From Clostridiales bacterium (GTDB lineage: Bacteria > Bacillota > Clostridia > Christensenellales > Pumilibacteraceae), in the NCBI GenBank assembly GCA_014799665.1, contig JAAVHP010000027.1, forward strand, positions 33,587-97,586: DNA of 64,000 nucleotides. Reading direction: 5' to 3'. The position numbers were made by a program, and so were the translations under genes. Position 1 is the first letter of the stretch. The number at the start of each line of letters is the position of its first letter. The notes beneath the pieces were generated by a model. That model saw nothing but the letters and a program-made list of their open reading frames with translations, had not been told where the DNA came from and made no database searches. Shown here in pieces: positions 1-7,091 of this stretch.

Positions 1-2
1 CC

Positions 3-275
3 GTCGGCAACGGCGGCATTCCCGCGGGCAGTGAGTTTATTCCGCTCGCCAACGGCGTGTTCTATTCCATTAAAGACAAGCAGGTGTACGTGATGACGCC
101 CGCGTCCAATGCCGCGGCGGCACGCCCGACTATCGAACCGACGCGCAAAGCCGCGCCCGCTAAGAAAAAAGCCGCGCCCGCACGCCCTGCCGCACGGCGT
201 CGACCCGCACCGCGCAGACCCGGTTCGCCGTCCGCACGGCGCAGACCGATGGGCAGACCCCGCCCGCATAGATAG
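3..275 (+). CDS. C-terminal fragment of an unknown protein with an Arg/Pro/Ala-rich basic tail
   Basis: The frame is open from the left edge, so this is the 3' end of a longer gene whose start lies outside the window. About 35 ordinary residues (ending near VFYSIKDKQVYVMTP) are followed by about 55 residues made almost only of Ala, Pro, Arg and Lys, including KKKAAPA and RRRP runs, up to TAG. Such tails usually bind nucleic acid or are disordered. Nothing in the visible part identifies a family, so no function is assigned. A family C hairpin and a strong terminator follow directly, which fits the 3' end of a transcript. Confidence 0.6.
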   Translation, partial: VGNGGIPAGSEFIPLANGVFYSIKDKQVYVMTPASNAAAARPTIEPTRKAAPAKKKAAPARPAARRRPAPRRPGSPSARRRPMGRPRPHR

Positions 276-283
276 TTTTTTCT

Positions 284-327
284 CTTCTTTCTTGTGAACA
301 AGAAAGAAGCAAAGAAAACTTTAAGTT
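284..327 (+). repeat. Family C hairpin-tail repeat, copy C1
   Basis: An 11-bp perfect stem (CTTCTTTCTTG / CAAGAAAGAAG) closes a TGAA loop and is followed by the family tail AAAGAAAACTTTAAGTT. It starts 9 nt after the stop codon of the upstream gene and ends 8 nt before an intrinsic terminator. Confidence 0.8.
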
Positions 328-334
328 AAAAAAT

Positions 335-364
335 AAAGAGTGGTTTGACCGAACCACTCTTTTT
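335..364 (+). terminator. Intrinsic terminator after the basic-tail gene
   Basis: AAAGAGTGGTT pairs with AACCACTCTTT around a TGACCG loop, and a T run follows. It is nearly symmetrical and may also stop transcripts from the right. The rest of the gap to 488 is AT-rich, with one short palindrome (CCTTCC...GGAAGG near 385-402). Confidence 0.85.
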
Positions 365-488
365 GTGTTTAACTTTATTTACGCCTTCCCCAATTGTGGA
401 AGGCTATCGTTCATTCAACATACACTCTCTAATCACCGCGTAGCGGTCGATAATTATTCATTATTATCTATTCACTATTAACTCTATC

Positions 489-1193
489 TTACTCCCCTCT
501 TATCTTCGCGTTGGGAACGTATCTTTTTGCTATCTCCAAATACCGCGAAAGAACGGACGGCGGCGGGGGCGTTAGCGTTTTGGACGGAACAGTGTCACGC
601 ATTACGAACGCTTGCAGGAAATACCGTTTAGCGCCTTTAATCATGCGCGCCGCGTCCTCTATGCTTTTTTCGTCGAACAGCTCGGCGGCGATCGTCGTTC
701 TGAACTCGTAGTCCACCCCGCTGTTCATAATAAGCTCTATCGATCTTTGCACGGGCGCAACGTCAAACCTGTCGGCGTACAGCCCGACCGCCTCGGCGTA
801 ACGCTCGGGCGAGTTCTTAATATCCATTGCCACGTAGTCTATAAGCTCGGCGTCGAGCAAGGCTTTCAGCCTGTCGGGCAAAAACCCGTTCGTGTCCAGC
901 TTTACGAGATAACCAAGCGACTTGATCTCGCGAAGCAGTCTATCGAGATCGGTATAGATCGTCGGTTCGCCGCCCGTCACGCACACGCCTTCCAGAACGC
1001 CCGAACGCTTTTTCAAAAAGTCGAAAACCTCGCGCTCGTCGTAGAACTCTACGTCGGCGGCGAGCAGCTCGCTGTTATGGCAGTACGGGCATCTGAAATT
1101 ACAGCCCGGAACGAACAGCGTGCAAGCCGTGTGCTCGGGGAAATCGAGCAAGGTCAGTTTTTGCAGACCGCTTATCTTAACGTACTTATCCAA
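489..1193 (-). CDS. nrdG: Anaerobic ribonucleotide-reductase activating protein-like radical SAM enzyme
   Basis: A 234-residue radical SAM protein. The CNFRCPYC motif (C-x3-C-x2-C, near residues 31-38) binds the 4Fe-4S cluster that cleaves S-adenosylmethionine, and VTGGEPT is the glycine-rich SAM-contacting strand. The N-terminus (KISGLQKLTLLDFPEHTACTLF) is typical of the longer, about 230-residue NrdG-type activases of Clostridia, which install the glycyl radical on NrdD. No nrdD is nearby, so the substrate is inferred. The start is TTG at 1193 with an AGG eight bases upstream, and a consensus promoter (1223-1251) gives a leader of about 25 nt. Confidence 0.8.
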   Translation of the reverse strand: MDKYVKISGLQKLTLLDFPEHTACTLFVPGCNFRCPYCHNSELLAADVEFYDEREVFDFLKKRSGVLEGVCVTGGEPTIYTDLDRLLREIKSLGYLVKLDTNGFLPDRLKALLDAELIDYVAMDIKNSPERYAEAVGLYADRFDVAPVQRSIELIMNSGVDYEFRTTIAAELFDEKSIEDAARMIKGAKRYFLQAFVMRDTVPSKTLTPPPPSVLSRYLEIAKRYVPNAKIRGE

Positions 1194-1222
1194 AATAATA
1201 CCTGCGCGTAATTAATAATTAG

Positions 1223-1251
1223 ATTATACATAATTACGCAAGGCTTGTCAA
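1223..1251 (-). promoter_or_regulatory. Consensus sigma-A promoter of the nrdG-like gene
   Basis: On the minus strand TTGACA (1246-1251) and TATAAT (1223-1228) are separated by 17 bp. The -35 box overlaps the 3' end of the upstream DegT-like gene, whose stop codon is at 1248-1250. Confidence 0.85.
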
Positions 1252-2246
1252 CTTTTCAGCATTCTTATAAGCTTATTGCGCTTGCCCGCCGACATATCCG
1301 TGCCGATAAAGCAGTAGTCGCTAAGGCTGTCGCTCACCGAATACCCGCGCTCGTGCTCGAAGTAGTGACAGTCCTTATACCTATCGAGCGTATGCACGGG
1401 CGGGGGCTTTTTAACGTCGTAGCCGGCGTTGCGCAGCTCGCTCATCATGCCCGCCGCCCTGACGAACGCATACACGGCGGAATCGCCTTTTGTGGGCGGC
1501 GCAACGCAGTCGAGTGCCTTGCACAGCGCGTGTAGGTTCTTGTGCGCGCGGACGCTTAGCTTGTCGGATACCTCTGCCTGGTTGAGCCACAGCGCGGATA
1601 GGAACTCGTTCATGCGATAGTCGTGATTCTCACCCTCGCTGTACGCGTACCGCGAAAACCCGAGCGCGGCAAGCCTATCCTCGGCGTTGAGCAACAGCAC
1701 ACTGCCGCCGCCGCGCAAGCGTTTGTCGTGCCCGATTATTCCGTAATCGCCGCTTGCGCCCAGGGGTTTACCGTTGTACTCGCCGCCTCGCCCGTCGAGC
1801 GCGAGCTCGATAAGCGGAACGTTACGCGCCGTGCAAATGGGTTTGAGAATGTCGAGCTCGGCGACCGCGCCGAACGCGTTGTCGACAATAACCGCTTTCG
1901 GCGGCTTGTTTTGCAGCTCCGCCCACACGAACGCCGCGTCGAGCGCGTCGGGCGAAACGCATCGGGTCGTCGGGTCGCAGTCGAGGAATACGGGGATCGC
2001 GCCCGCGTGCGCAACCGACGCTATGTACGAATAGAACGTGAAGGTCGGCACGAACACGTAATCGCCCCGCCCCGCGCCGCACAGAAAGAGCGCGGTATCG
2101 ATCGCCGCGTCGGCAGTCGACAGCGCGACCGCGTTCCTGCCCGTCAGCCGCGCCGCGTAGCGTTCGAGCCGCATGACCGTATCCCAACCGTCGAGCGCGC
2201 CGAGTACCGCGCCCGCGGCTTCACCGTGTTTGTCGATAAATATCAT
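1248..2246 (-). CDS. DegT/DnrJ/EryC1-type PLP-dependent aminotransferase-like protein
   Basis: A protein of 332 residues from the ATG at 2246. It has the DegT fold-type I layout: substrate and PLP segments LSTADAAIDTALF and VPTFTFYSYIASV, an IVDNAFG segment in the place of the usual IEDAAQ, and IIGHDKRLRGGGSVLLL in the place of the PLP-lysine loop. The candidate Schiff-base lysine is the K of GHDK. These enzymes transfer amino groups to nucleotide-linked ketosugars. The altered active-site loop and the absence of sugar-nucleotide genes nearby leave the substrate open. A -10 box (TACTAT) lies exactly 6 nt before the ATG with no ribosome binding site, suggesting a leaderless mRNA. Confidence 0.72.
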   Translation of the reverse strand: MIFIDKHGEAAGAVLGALDGWDTVMRLERYAARLTGRNAVALSTADAAIDTALFLCGAGRGDYVFVPTFTFYSYIASVAHAGAIPVFLDCDPTTRCVSPDALDAAFVWAELQNKPPKAVIVDNAFGAVAELDILKPICTARNVPLIELALDGRGGEYNGKPLGASGDYGIIGHDKRLRGGGSVLLLNAEDRLAALGFSRYAYSEGENHDYRMNEFLSALWLNQAEVSDKLSVRAHKNLHALCKALDCVAPPTKGDSAVYAFVRAAGMMSELRNAGYDVKKPPPVHTLDRYKDCHYFEHERGYSVSDSLSDYCFIGTDMSAGKRNKLIRMLKS

Positions 2247-2252
2247 ATACGC

Positions 2253-2280
2253 ATAGTATGTGACGAAATCGGTGCGGCAA
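2253..2280 (-). promoter_or_regulatory. Promoter of the DegT-like gene, predicted leaderless
   Basis: Minus strand: TTGCCG (2275-2280), 16 bp, TACTAT (2253-2258), 6 nt, then the ATG. The predicted transcription start coincides with the A of the start codon at 2246. It is divergent from the promoter at 2299. Confidence 0.6.
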
Positions 2281-2298
2281 TGCGTTTTGCGCCGACCG

Positions 2299-2327
2299 TT
2301 GACATCCTGCGCGCGGTAATATATAAT
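2299..2327 (+). promoter_or_regulatory. Perfect consensus promoter of the zinc-ribbon gene
   Basis: TTGACA (2299-2304), 17-bp spacer, TATAAT (2322-2327), with a purine-rich leader and GAGG ahead of the ATG at 2356. Confidence 0.9.
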
Positions 2328-2355
2328 AGAGGAAAGAAAAAACCGAGGTGCGACC

Positions 2356-3894
2356 ATGCCCGAATACGATGAAGAATTTTACATGAACGCCACAATCGAT
2401 CGGCTTGACGATCTCGCCGTGAACGGCGACGACGACGCTTGCGTGTTCTACATAATGCGAAAGATCGAGGCGAGCGAGCTTACCGAAGCCGACGTTGCGC
2501 GGCTTGACGGTCCGCTCAAAAACCTCAATCGCAACGCGGCGTGCGTGGGCGCAATGGTGTACGAAAAACGCTCGATATTCGCCGACGAGGAAAAAGAGCT
2601 GTTCTCGTACGCGATCATCGAGCAGGACAACGACGGCGCGGCGCATAAACGCTTGACCAAGTCGTACAAGGCTTCGGCGGATATTATCGACAAGATCGAC
2701 CTGAGGCTTATGCGAACGGCTATCGATTTTTGGGCAGCGGAAACAATACGCGGAAAAACCTCGCGGCTGGACGTGCGCGCCGAACGCATGACGAAGGACA
2801 GCGGGTATCCCGATTACAAAAGCGCGCTTATCGTCGCGCTGTCGATCACCGAGCCGAGCGGCAGGGCGACCGAGTTCGATAACGTGTACGTGGCGTACCT
2901 GCGCGGCAAGGACGAGCGAAAAGCATTGTCGCGGTTACAAGACGAGCTCACCGAGGAGATCTCGCAGATCGCCGAAAAATGCGGCGTGCCGTACGGCGAG
3001 ATCAAGATAGACGGGCGCACCTGCTATCGGTTCGGCGGAGGCGCGGGAGCGCAGCGCACGAACGGCACGCCCGACCACGTTAATATTTTGTCTAATGCCG
3101 AGGTCGATATCCGCGTGGCGGACGACGGTCGGCTCGGTCGAACGGTTTGCGCGCACTGCGGCGGCACGCTCGACGATAACGGCGTTTGCACGGCGTGCGG
3201 GCGCAAGCACGAAAAGACGGACGACGGCATAGTCATTCACAAGAGCAAGGACATGGAAGCCTTGCTGTGCACGCAGTGCGGCTCGCCCGTAAATATCGAC
3301 GCGGGCGGAAAGACGGCGGTCTGTCCGTACTGCGGCACTACGTTTGCGGTCAACGGCAGTTCGCTCGCGGCAGGGGTGTTCGGTATTAACTACGAGGATA
3401 TCAAGGCGGATATGCCGATAGGCGCGACTCTTCCCGATATCAAGTTCGTGCGCGCGAGCGTGGCGGACGACAAGATTGCGGCGGTCATGCCCGAAAGCTT
3501 TATCGTCATGCCCGAGGCGATGCGGCGAATAAAGTACAACGCCAACGCGCCCAAGCACATATATACAACGCCCGACGGCACGGTCAATTTCAATCTTAAT
3601 TTTACGGGCGCGCTTAGCGAGACCGACGTGTTCGACGCGGGGAGCAAAATGCTCGGCATGATGAAAAGCGTGTTCCCCAACGCCAAGTTCGGCGAAGCGC
3701 AAAAGCTGACCACTCCGCGCAATATCTTTAAGTTCGAGCTGTTGACCGCCGCGCTCGACCAGAGCGTGTATAACGTAATGTTCATCTTCTCGATAGACGG
3801 CAAGCAAGGCGTGGGGTCGTGGAACTGTCTCGGCAAGGACCGCTGGTTTTGGGCGCCCATCTTCGACCTGGCAATCAGAACAATGTCATTCTGA
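2356..3894 (+). CDS. Unknown 512-residue protein with two zinc ribbons
   Basis: I recognise no full-length family. The first 250 residues are soluble and charged. Two consecutive zinc ribbons follow: CAHCGG...CTACG (near residues 257-276) and CTQCGS...CPYCG (near 300-328), each with paired CxxC knuckles. The last 150 residues, starting near MPESFIVMPEAMRR, form an alpha/beta C-terminal domain. There is no signal peptide or membrane segment. The gene is monocistronic, from a perfect promoter. Its last residues (MSF and stop) are encoded by a GTCATTCTGA-type dispersed repeat, so the original C-terminus may have been replaced. Confidence 0.8.
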   Translation: MPEYDEEFYMNATIDRLDDLAVNGDDDACVFYIMRKIEASELTEADVARLDGPLKNLNRNAACVGAMVYEKRSIFADEEKELFSYAIIEQDNDGAAHKRLTKSYKASADIIDKIDLRLMRTAIDFWAAETIRGKTSRLDVRAERMTKDSGYPDYKSALIVALSITEPSGRATEFDNVYVAYLRGKDERKALSRLQDELTEEISQIAEKCGVPYGEIKIDGRTCYRFGGGAGAQRTNGTPDHVNILSNAEVDIRVADDGRLGRTVCAHCGGTLDDNGVCTACGRKHEKTDDGIVIHKSKDMEALLCTQCGSPVNIDAGGKTAVCPYCGTTFAVNGSSLAAGVFGINYEDIKADMPIGATLPDIKFVRASVADDKIAAVMPESFIVMPEAMRRIKYNANAPKHIYTTPDGTVNFNLNFTGALSETDVFDAGSKMLGMMKSVFPNAKFGEAQKLTTPRNIFKFELLTAALDQSVYNVMFIFSIDGKQGVGSWNCLGKDRWFWAPIFDLAIRTMSF

Positions 3895-3918
3895 GCGCAA
3901 GCAAGGAATCTCCGAGAT
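3884..3918 (+). repeat. Family D (TGTCATTCTGAG) repeat, copy D1
   Basis: Begins TGTCATTCTGAGCG and continues to AAGGAATCTC. It supplies the stop codon and last codons of the upstream zinc-ribbon gene. Related copies lie at 5290, 52647 and 63951. Confidence 0.7.
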
Positions 3919-3942
3919 CGCTTGCCAATTACCGTATTTTAC

Positions 3943-3971
3943 TTGACAATGAAATTTTAACGCTATATACT
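3943..3971 (+). promoter_or_regulatory. Promoter of the FMN riboswitch-ribU transcript
   Basis: TTGACA (3943-3948), 17 bp, TATACT (3966-3971). The predicted start lies a few nt before riboswitch helix P1. Confidence 0.88.
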
Positions 3972-3984
3972 ATATTCAATTAAA

Positions 3985-4270
3985 GTCATTCTTTGGGGCG
4001 GGGTGAAATTCCCCACCGGTGGTTATAGTCCACGAAGGTTGAGCGATTGCTTAACCCCGAGCGGGTGAAATTCCCGAGATGATTTTGACAAGCGACGCGC
4101 AGGGATTGCGTCGGCGATTTAGCCGCTAAGAAGGCAGCGAATTGAAGTCGTAGCAGCGCTACGTCGATAATTCGCTAACGCACTTAGCGACAAAATCGGT
4201 AGCAATACCGCGCACGAGCTTATCAAAATTATCATTACCGACGGTATAGTCCGGATGTTAAAAGAAAGAC
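3985..4270 (+). promoter_or_regulatory. FMN riboswitch (RFN element) with an enlarged variable helix
   Basis: The conserved FMN aptamer blocks are present in order: GGTGAAATTCCCC, ACCGGTGGTTATAGTCC, ACGAAGG, GGGTGAAATTCCC, ACCGACGGTATAGTCCGGATG. Helix P1 is GTCATTCTTT (3985-3994) with AAAGAAAGAC (4261-4270). Between the second GAAATTCCC block and ACCGAC a helix (4081-4093 with 4218-4233) carries about 125 nt of extra structure (family B). This makes the aptamer region 286 nt, against the usual 130-150. A terminator follows, so FMN should switch off ribU by transcription attenuation. Confidence 0.95.
4091..4220 (+). repeat. Family B structured repeat, copy B1, inside the riboswitch
   Basis: A branched fold: hairpin CGACGC/GCGTCG, a long arm centred on CGTAGCAGCGCTACG, and hairpin GGTA/TACC. 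It shares its core and 3' block (GCACGAGCTT) with copy B3 at 55868. The outer stem is AAGC/GCTT here and AAGT/ACTT in B3, so pairing is kept while sequence changes. Confidence 0.7.
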
Positions 4271-4284
4271 GGCTTCGTTTTTTC

Positions 4285-4313
4285 ACCCCGAGGATATTTC
4301 TTCGGGGTTTTTA
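4285..4313 (+). terminator. Riboswitch expression-platform terminator
   Basis: CCCCGA...TCGGGG stem followed by TTTTT, 15 nt after riboswitch P1 and upstream of the ribU ribosome binding site. It is the expected off-state hairpin. Confidence 0.9.
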
Positions 4314-4352
4314 CTTAGAACGACTTTAAAACAAAATTGAAGGAGTTCTACC

Positions 4353-5183
4353 ATGGAAGAAAACACAACACCCGTGGCGACGGAAGCAACGCCCGCCGCA
4401 ACCAAGAAAAAGGAAAGCTATTTCAGCTCGACTATGATCGCGTTCATAGCGATGTTCGCAACGCTCGCGGGCGTGCTGTATATACTTAACTTTTCCATTC
4501 CGTTCGCGTTCCCGAGCTTTCTCGAATTCAAGCTGTCCGACGTGCCTATCCTTATAGGCGCGTTCGCGCTCGGTCCCGCGCCCGCCGCGATAATAGTAGT
4601 TATCGAAATACTGATAAAGCTTGTTATAAAGGGCACGTCTACCATGTTCGTCGGCGAGCTGAGCGACCTCGTGACCTCGTGCGTATTCGCCGTGACGGCG
4701 GGGCTTATTTACAGCAAGCACCGCTCGTTCAAGGGCGCGCTCGTCGGCATGGCGATAGGCACGCTGTTGGAAGTGGTCGTTGCGATACTGTTCAACTGGC
4801 TGGTGCTCGTACCGTTCTATCTTCAAGTGTTTTTCGGCGGGAACTGGCAGCCGCTTATCGGCATGATGACCCCGCTATTCCCGTCGTGCACGCAGGAAAC
4901 GTTCTACGTCTTCTATCTGTGGGTATCGGTACTACCCTTCAATCTTTTGCGCTGTCTTATCGCAAGCCTTATAACCCTGCTCGTTTACAAACGCATTTCG
5001 CGACTTATCTCGCGGGTCAACCGCAAGCTCTACCCCACGCCGCACGTAAGCGATAACGACGGCGAAACCGACGCTCCCGCGCGCAGAAAACTCGGTAAAG
5101 CCGATATAATCATAATCTGCGTTGCTTCGGCGCTTTTCGCTCTCCTGGTGCTGTTCGCGTTACTTAGATATTTCGTGTTCTAA
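4353..5183 (+). CDS. ribU: Riboflavin ECF transporter substrate-binding protein RibU
   Basis: A 276-residue membrane S-component that binds riboflavin and docks onto the shared EcfT-EcfA-EcfA' module, which is encoded at 58.8-61.4 kb. Six hydrophobic segments lie at about residues 28-195, and the SFPSFLEFKLSDVPILIGAF-like region after TM1 is a RibU hallmark. An Ala/Thr/Lys-rich N-terminus (residues 1-27) and a Lys/Arg C-terminal segment ending in one extra hydrophobic helix (near 250-272) are additions to the usual 180-200 residue core. A strong AGGAG precedes the ATG. Regulation is by the FMN riboswitch directly upstream. Confidence 0.93.
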   Translation: MEENTTPVATEATPAATKKKESYFSSTMIAFIAMFATLAGVLYILNFSIPFAFPSFLEFKLSDVPILIGAFALGPAPAAIIVVIEILIKLVIKGTSTMFVGELSDLVTSCVFAVTAGLIYSKHRSFKGALVGMAIGTLLEVVVAILFNWLVLVPFYLQVFFGGNWQPLIGMMTPLFPSCTQETFYVFYLWVSVLPFNLLRCLIASLITLLVYKRISRLISRVNRKLYPTPHVSDNDGETDAPARRKLGKADIIIICVASALFALLVLFALLRYFVF

Positions 5184-5289
5184 CCCTTTAAAACCCGTAC
5201 TATGTTTATTTACATTTCGAAAACAGCTGTTATCTTTAACTCTCTTTGTCTAAACTCAATGTTAAATTTTCATAAAAAGCTTGCATAGC

Positions 5290-5336
5290 AACAAAACCGC
5301 TTCAAGAGTTTCCTCGCCACCCTCGGAATGACAAAC
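5290..5336 (-). repeat. Family D repeat, copy D2
   Basis: On the minus strand it reads TTTGTCATTCCGAGGGTGGC and continues through GAAACTCTTGAAGCGG. This is close to copy D4 at 63951. It lies in the 195-bp gap after ribU, which otherwise holds only AT-rich sequence. Confidence 0.75.
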
Positions 5337-5378
5337 GTCACAACTATCCGCTAATTCATCATTCCTTATTCACAATTC

Positions 5379-6131
5379 CTAATTATATATAAACTTTTCG
5401 GTATATTCGGCGGTAACGTTCGTTCCGCCGAATTTTTCTACGTCGAATTTCTCGGTAGAGGTTATTTCGAGCGCGCGACTGCCGTCCGTTATCAAAGTGA
5501 ACTCTATTGCGGTGTACTCCGTTTTTTTCGCGCCGAGCACGGTATTGACCTCGTTCTTGCAATAGACCGAACCGCCACCCGGGTCGAGCGTAAACTTATA
5601 CGTGCGGTCGTCGACCTTGACCGCGCCGATAATCGCGTTATCGAGCTCGTACTTGACAAGCCCCGTCGGCGGCAGTCCGTAAGCCGCTATATACCCGTCA
5701 CGGTCGTACTCGACAGCGCCCGAATAGACGAACGCGCCATTCTTATACTCGCCGCGCGACACACTGTACTTATTGGCGGAGCATTCCTTTTTTATCGCCG
5801 CCTTTACAAGCGTGGAAATGCTCTCGGCGGTATCGACAACGCCGCCGCCCCTTACCTTTCGCCCGCCGCTAACGGACTGCGAAAACGGTATAGAGAACGC
5901 CTTCGCCTTTATCGCGCCCGTCATTTCGGTATCGAAATCATGGCTCAAAGCATACTCCCTGCAAACTGACAAAACGCGCATAGCGTCACTATCGAGCGCG
6001 TTATCGTTCGCCACCGCCTCGACCGTTCGCCGCGGCAGAAAAATCGCGGTCACGGCGATCGCCGTCGCCACGAACGCAAGCACAAGCGCGACTATCGCCG
6101 CACGTTTTTTAATGATCGCTTTACTATCCAT
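5379..6131 (-). CDS. Unknown membrane-anchored extracytoplasmic protein
   Basis: 250 residues. A basic N-terminus (KAIIKKR) precedes one strong hydrophobic helix (about residues 12-33), then a soluble domain to the end, so it is probably a signal-anchored protein facing outwards. The soluble part is rich in Lys, Thr and beta-branched residues and has no motif I recognise. No lipobox cysteine follows the helix. The start ATG lacks a Shine-Dalgarno sequence, but a -10-like CATACT lies exactly 6 nt upstream (6138-6143), the same arrangement as the next gene. The -35 match is poor. Confidence 0.65.
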   Translation of the reverse strand: MDSKAIIKKRAAIVALVLAFVATAIAVTAIFLPRRTVEAVANDNALDSDAMRVLSVCREYALSHDFDTEMTGAIKAKAFSIPFSQSVSGGRKVRGGGVVDTAESISTLVKAAIKKECSANKYSVSRGEYKNGAFVYSGAVEYDRDGYIAAYGLPPTGLVKYELDNAIIGAVKVDDRTYKFTLDPGGGSVYCKNEVNTVLGAKKTEYTAIEFTLITDGSRALEITSTEKFDVEKFGGTNVTAEYTEKFIYN

Positions 6132-6181
6132 AGCGATAGTATGCGCGCTAAATTTAAAGTTATTTTATAACCGAAAATTAT

Positions 6182-6856
6182 TTACTTCTTTTTCGAGGCG
6201 AGGGCGTAGCTTTTATCCAGCCACTCGCACACTTCGGCAATATCGACCGAACCGTCGAGACAAATCGTAAACCAATTCTTCTTGTTCATGTGGTAGCCCG
6301 CGAAATACCTTTTGCCGTCGACCACGGACGGAAGAACTTCGGGATCGATACGCAAATCGATTACGTCCACGACCTCGTCGCTTTTAAGCCCTAGCTTGCG
6401 CTTAGATATGACAAGGATCGCGCCGTACCATTTATCGTTATCCTTTCTCCTGAAAACGGCGTTAGTCGGGAACTTCTCCCACAGATACTCCAATTCGTCG
6501 CCGTACTTACCGCGCACGTATTCTATAACCTTACGCGCGCCCGCGCTCTTGAACACGTCGCGCTCGAAACACTTTTCGCTTATCTCGGTCAGCACGCGCT
6601 CGTAATCGGCACGGACACTACCGACGAACGCGCCGCTCGCGTCGGCAACCAGATGAAGCGTGTACGGCTCGTCGGTGGCGCGGTCGATAAGTTCGGTCTT
6701 GACCTCGCCGCTCGACCCGCTCACTTCTACGCGCAGCTCGAACTGTCCTTTGTATATCCGCGTTATGTACGAATACGTTTCGCCGCTAAGCGAAAAGCCG
6801 AACTCTATAAGCTTATCGAAAATAGGTTTTTTAAGCTCGAATACGTTTTTATCCAT
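6182..6856 (-). CDS. MmcQ/YjbR family protein
   Basis: 224 residues from the ATG at 6856. The C-terminal 110 residues have the MmcQ/YjbR signature: a KWYGAILVISKRKLG strand, VDVIDLRIDPEV, KRYFAGYHMNKKNWFTICLDG, and a final helix (EVCEWLDKSYALA). This double-wing fold has been called DNA-binding, but no defined role is established. The first 100 residues form an extra N-terminal domain. The reading frame extends upstream, but that part covers a promoter and structured noncoding DNA. The promoter's -10 (TATACT) lies exactly 6 nt before the ATG and there is no ribosome binding site, so the mRNA is probably leaderless. Confidence 0.85.
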   Translation of the reverse strand: MDKNVFELKKPIFDKLIEFGFSLSGETYSYITRIYKGQFELRVEVSGSSGEVKTELIDRATDEPYTLHLVADASGAFVGSVRADYERVLTEISEKCFERDVFKSAGARKVIEYVRGKYGDELEYLWEKFPTNAVFRRKDNDKWYGAILVISKRKLGLKSDEVVDVIDLRIDPEVLPSVVDGKRYFAGYHMNKKNWFTICLDGSVDIAEVCEWLDKSYALASKKK

Positions 6857-6862
6857 ACGAAT

Positions 6863-6891
6863 AGTATAGTGCGCACGTCGAACTTTGTCAA
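6863..6891 (-). promoter_or_regulatory. Promoter of the MmcQ/YjbR gene, predicted leaderless
   Basis: Minus strand TTGACA (6886-6891), 17 bp, TATACT (6863-6868), 6 nt, ATG. It lies just 3' of the terminator of the collagen-like operon. Confidence 0.82.
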
Positions 6892-6899
6892 GCGCAAAC

Positions 6900-6934
6900 G
6901 AAAAAGCCCCCGACGATGTGCCGAGAGCTTTTTT
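6900..6934 (-). terminator. Terminator of the collagen-like operon
   Basis: AAAAAGC and GCTTTTTT pair, with inner CCCG/CGAG-type pairs, around a short loop. The minus-strand reading ends in TTTTT. It sits 158 nt after the collagen-like stop codon, beyond two other hairpin structures. Confidence 0.6.
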
Positions 6935-6952
6935 GCCTTGCGTATTCGAGGA

Positions 6953-6984
6953 GCATTTTTGCTTGCTTGCAAGGGCAAAAATGC
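6953..6984. other. Strong hairpin in the collagen-gene 3' region
   Basis: GCATTTTTGC pairs perfectly with GCAAAAATGC, with an inner CTTG/CAAG stem. It lies between the cloverleaf and the terminator and lacks a T tract of its own. Confidence 0.7.
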
Positions 6985-6993
6985 GACGACGAC

Positions 6994-7081
6994 AAATTAG
7001 GTGCAATACCCCGCAGCTTGCTGCGGAAAGCGTGCGTAGCACGCGAGTCCGGAGCTTGCTCTGGGGTATAGTACCTAATTT
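6994..7081. other. 88-nt cloverleaf-like structured element after the collagen-like gene
   Basis: A 19-bp closing stem with two mismatches (AAATTAGGTGCAATACCCC with GGGGTATAGTACCTAATTT) encloses three hairpins: GCAG/CTGC, GCGTGC/GCACGC and GGAGC/GCTC. It begins 10 nt after the stop codon of the gene at 7092. It lacks tRNA features such as a TTC loop or discriminator arrangement. Confidence 0.7.
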
Positions 7082-7091
7082 TTTATTGTTT

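Noticed and set aside
6994..7081. The 88-nt cloverleaf as a tRNA gene
   Set aside because: The closing stem is 19 bp, and there is no T-loop, anticodon-loop consensus or D-arm. It follows a stop codon within a transcript. No tRNA or rRNA genes were found in the window.
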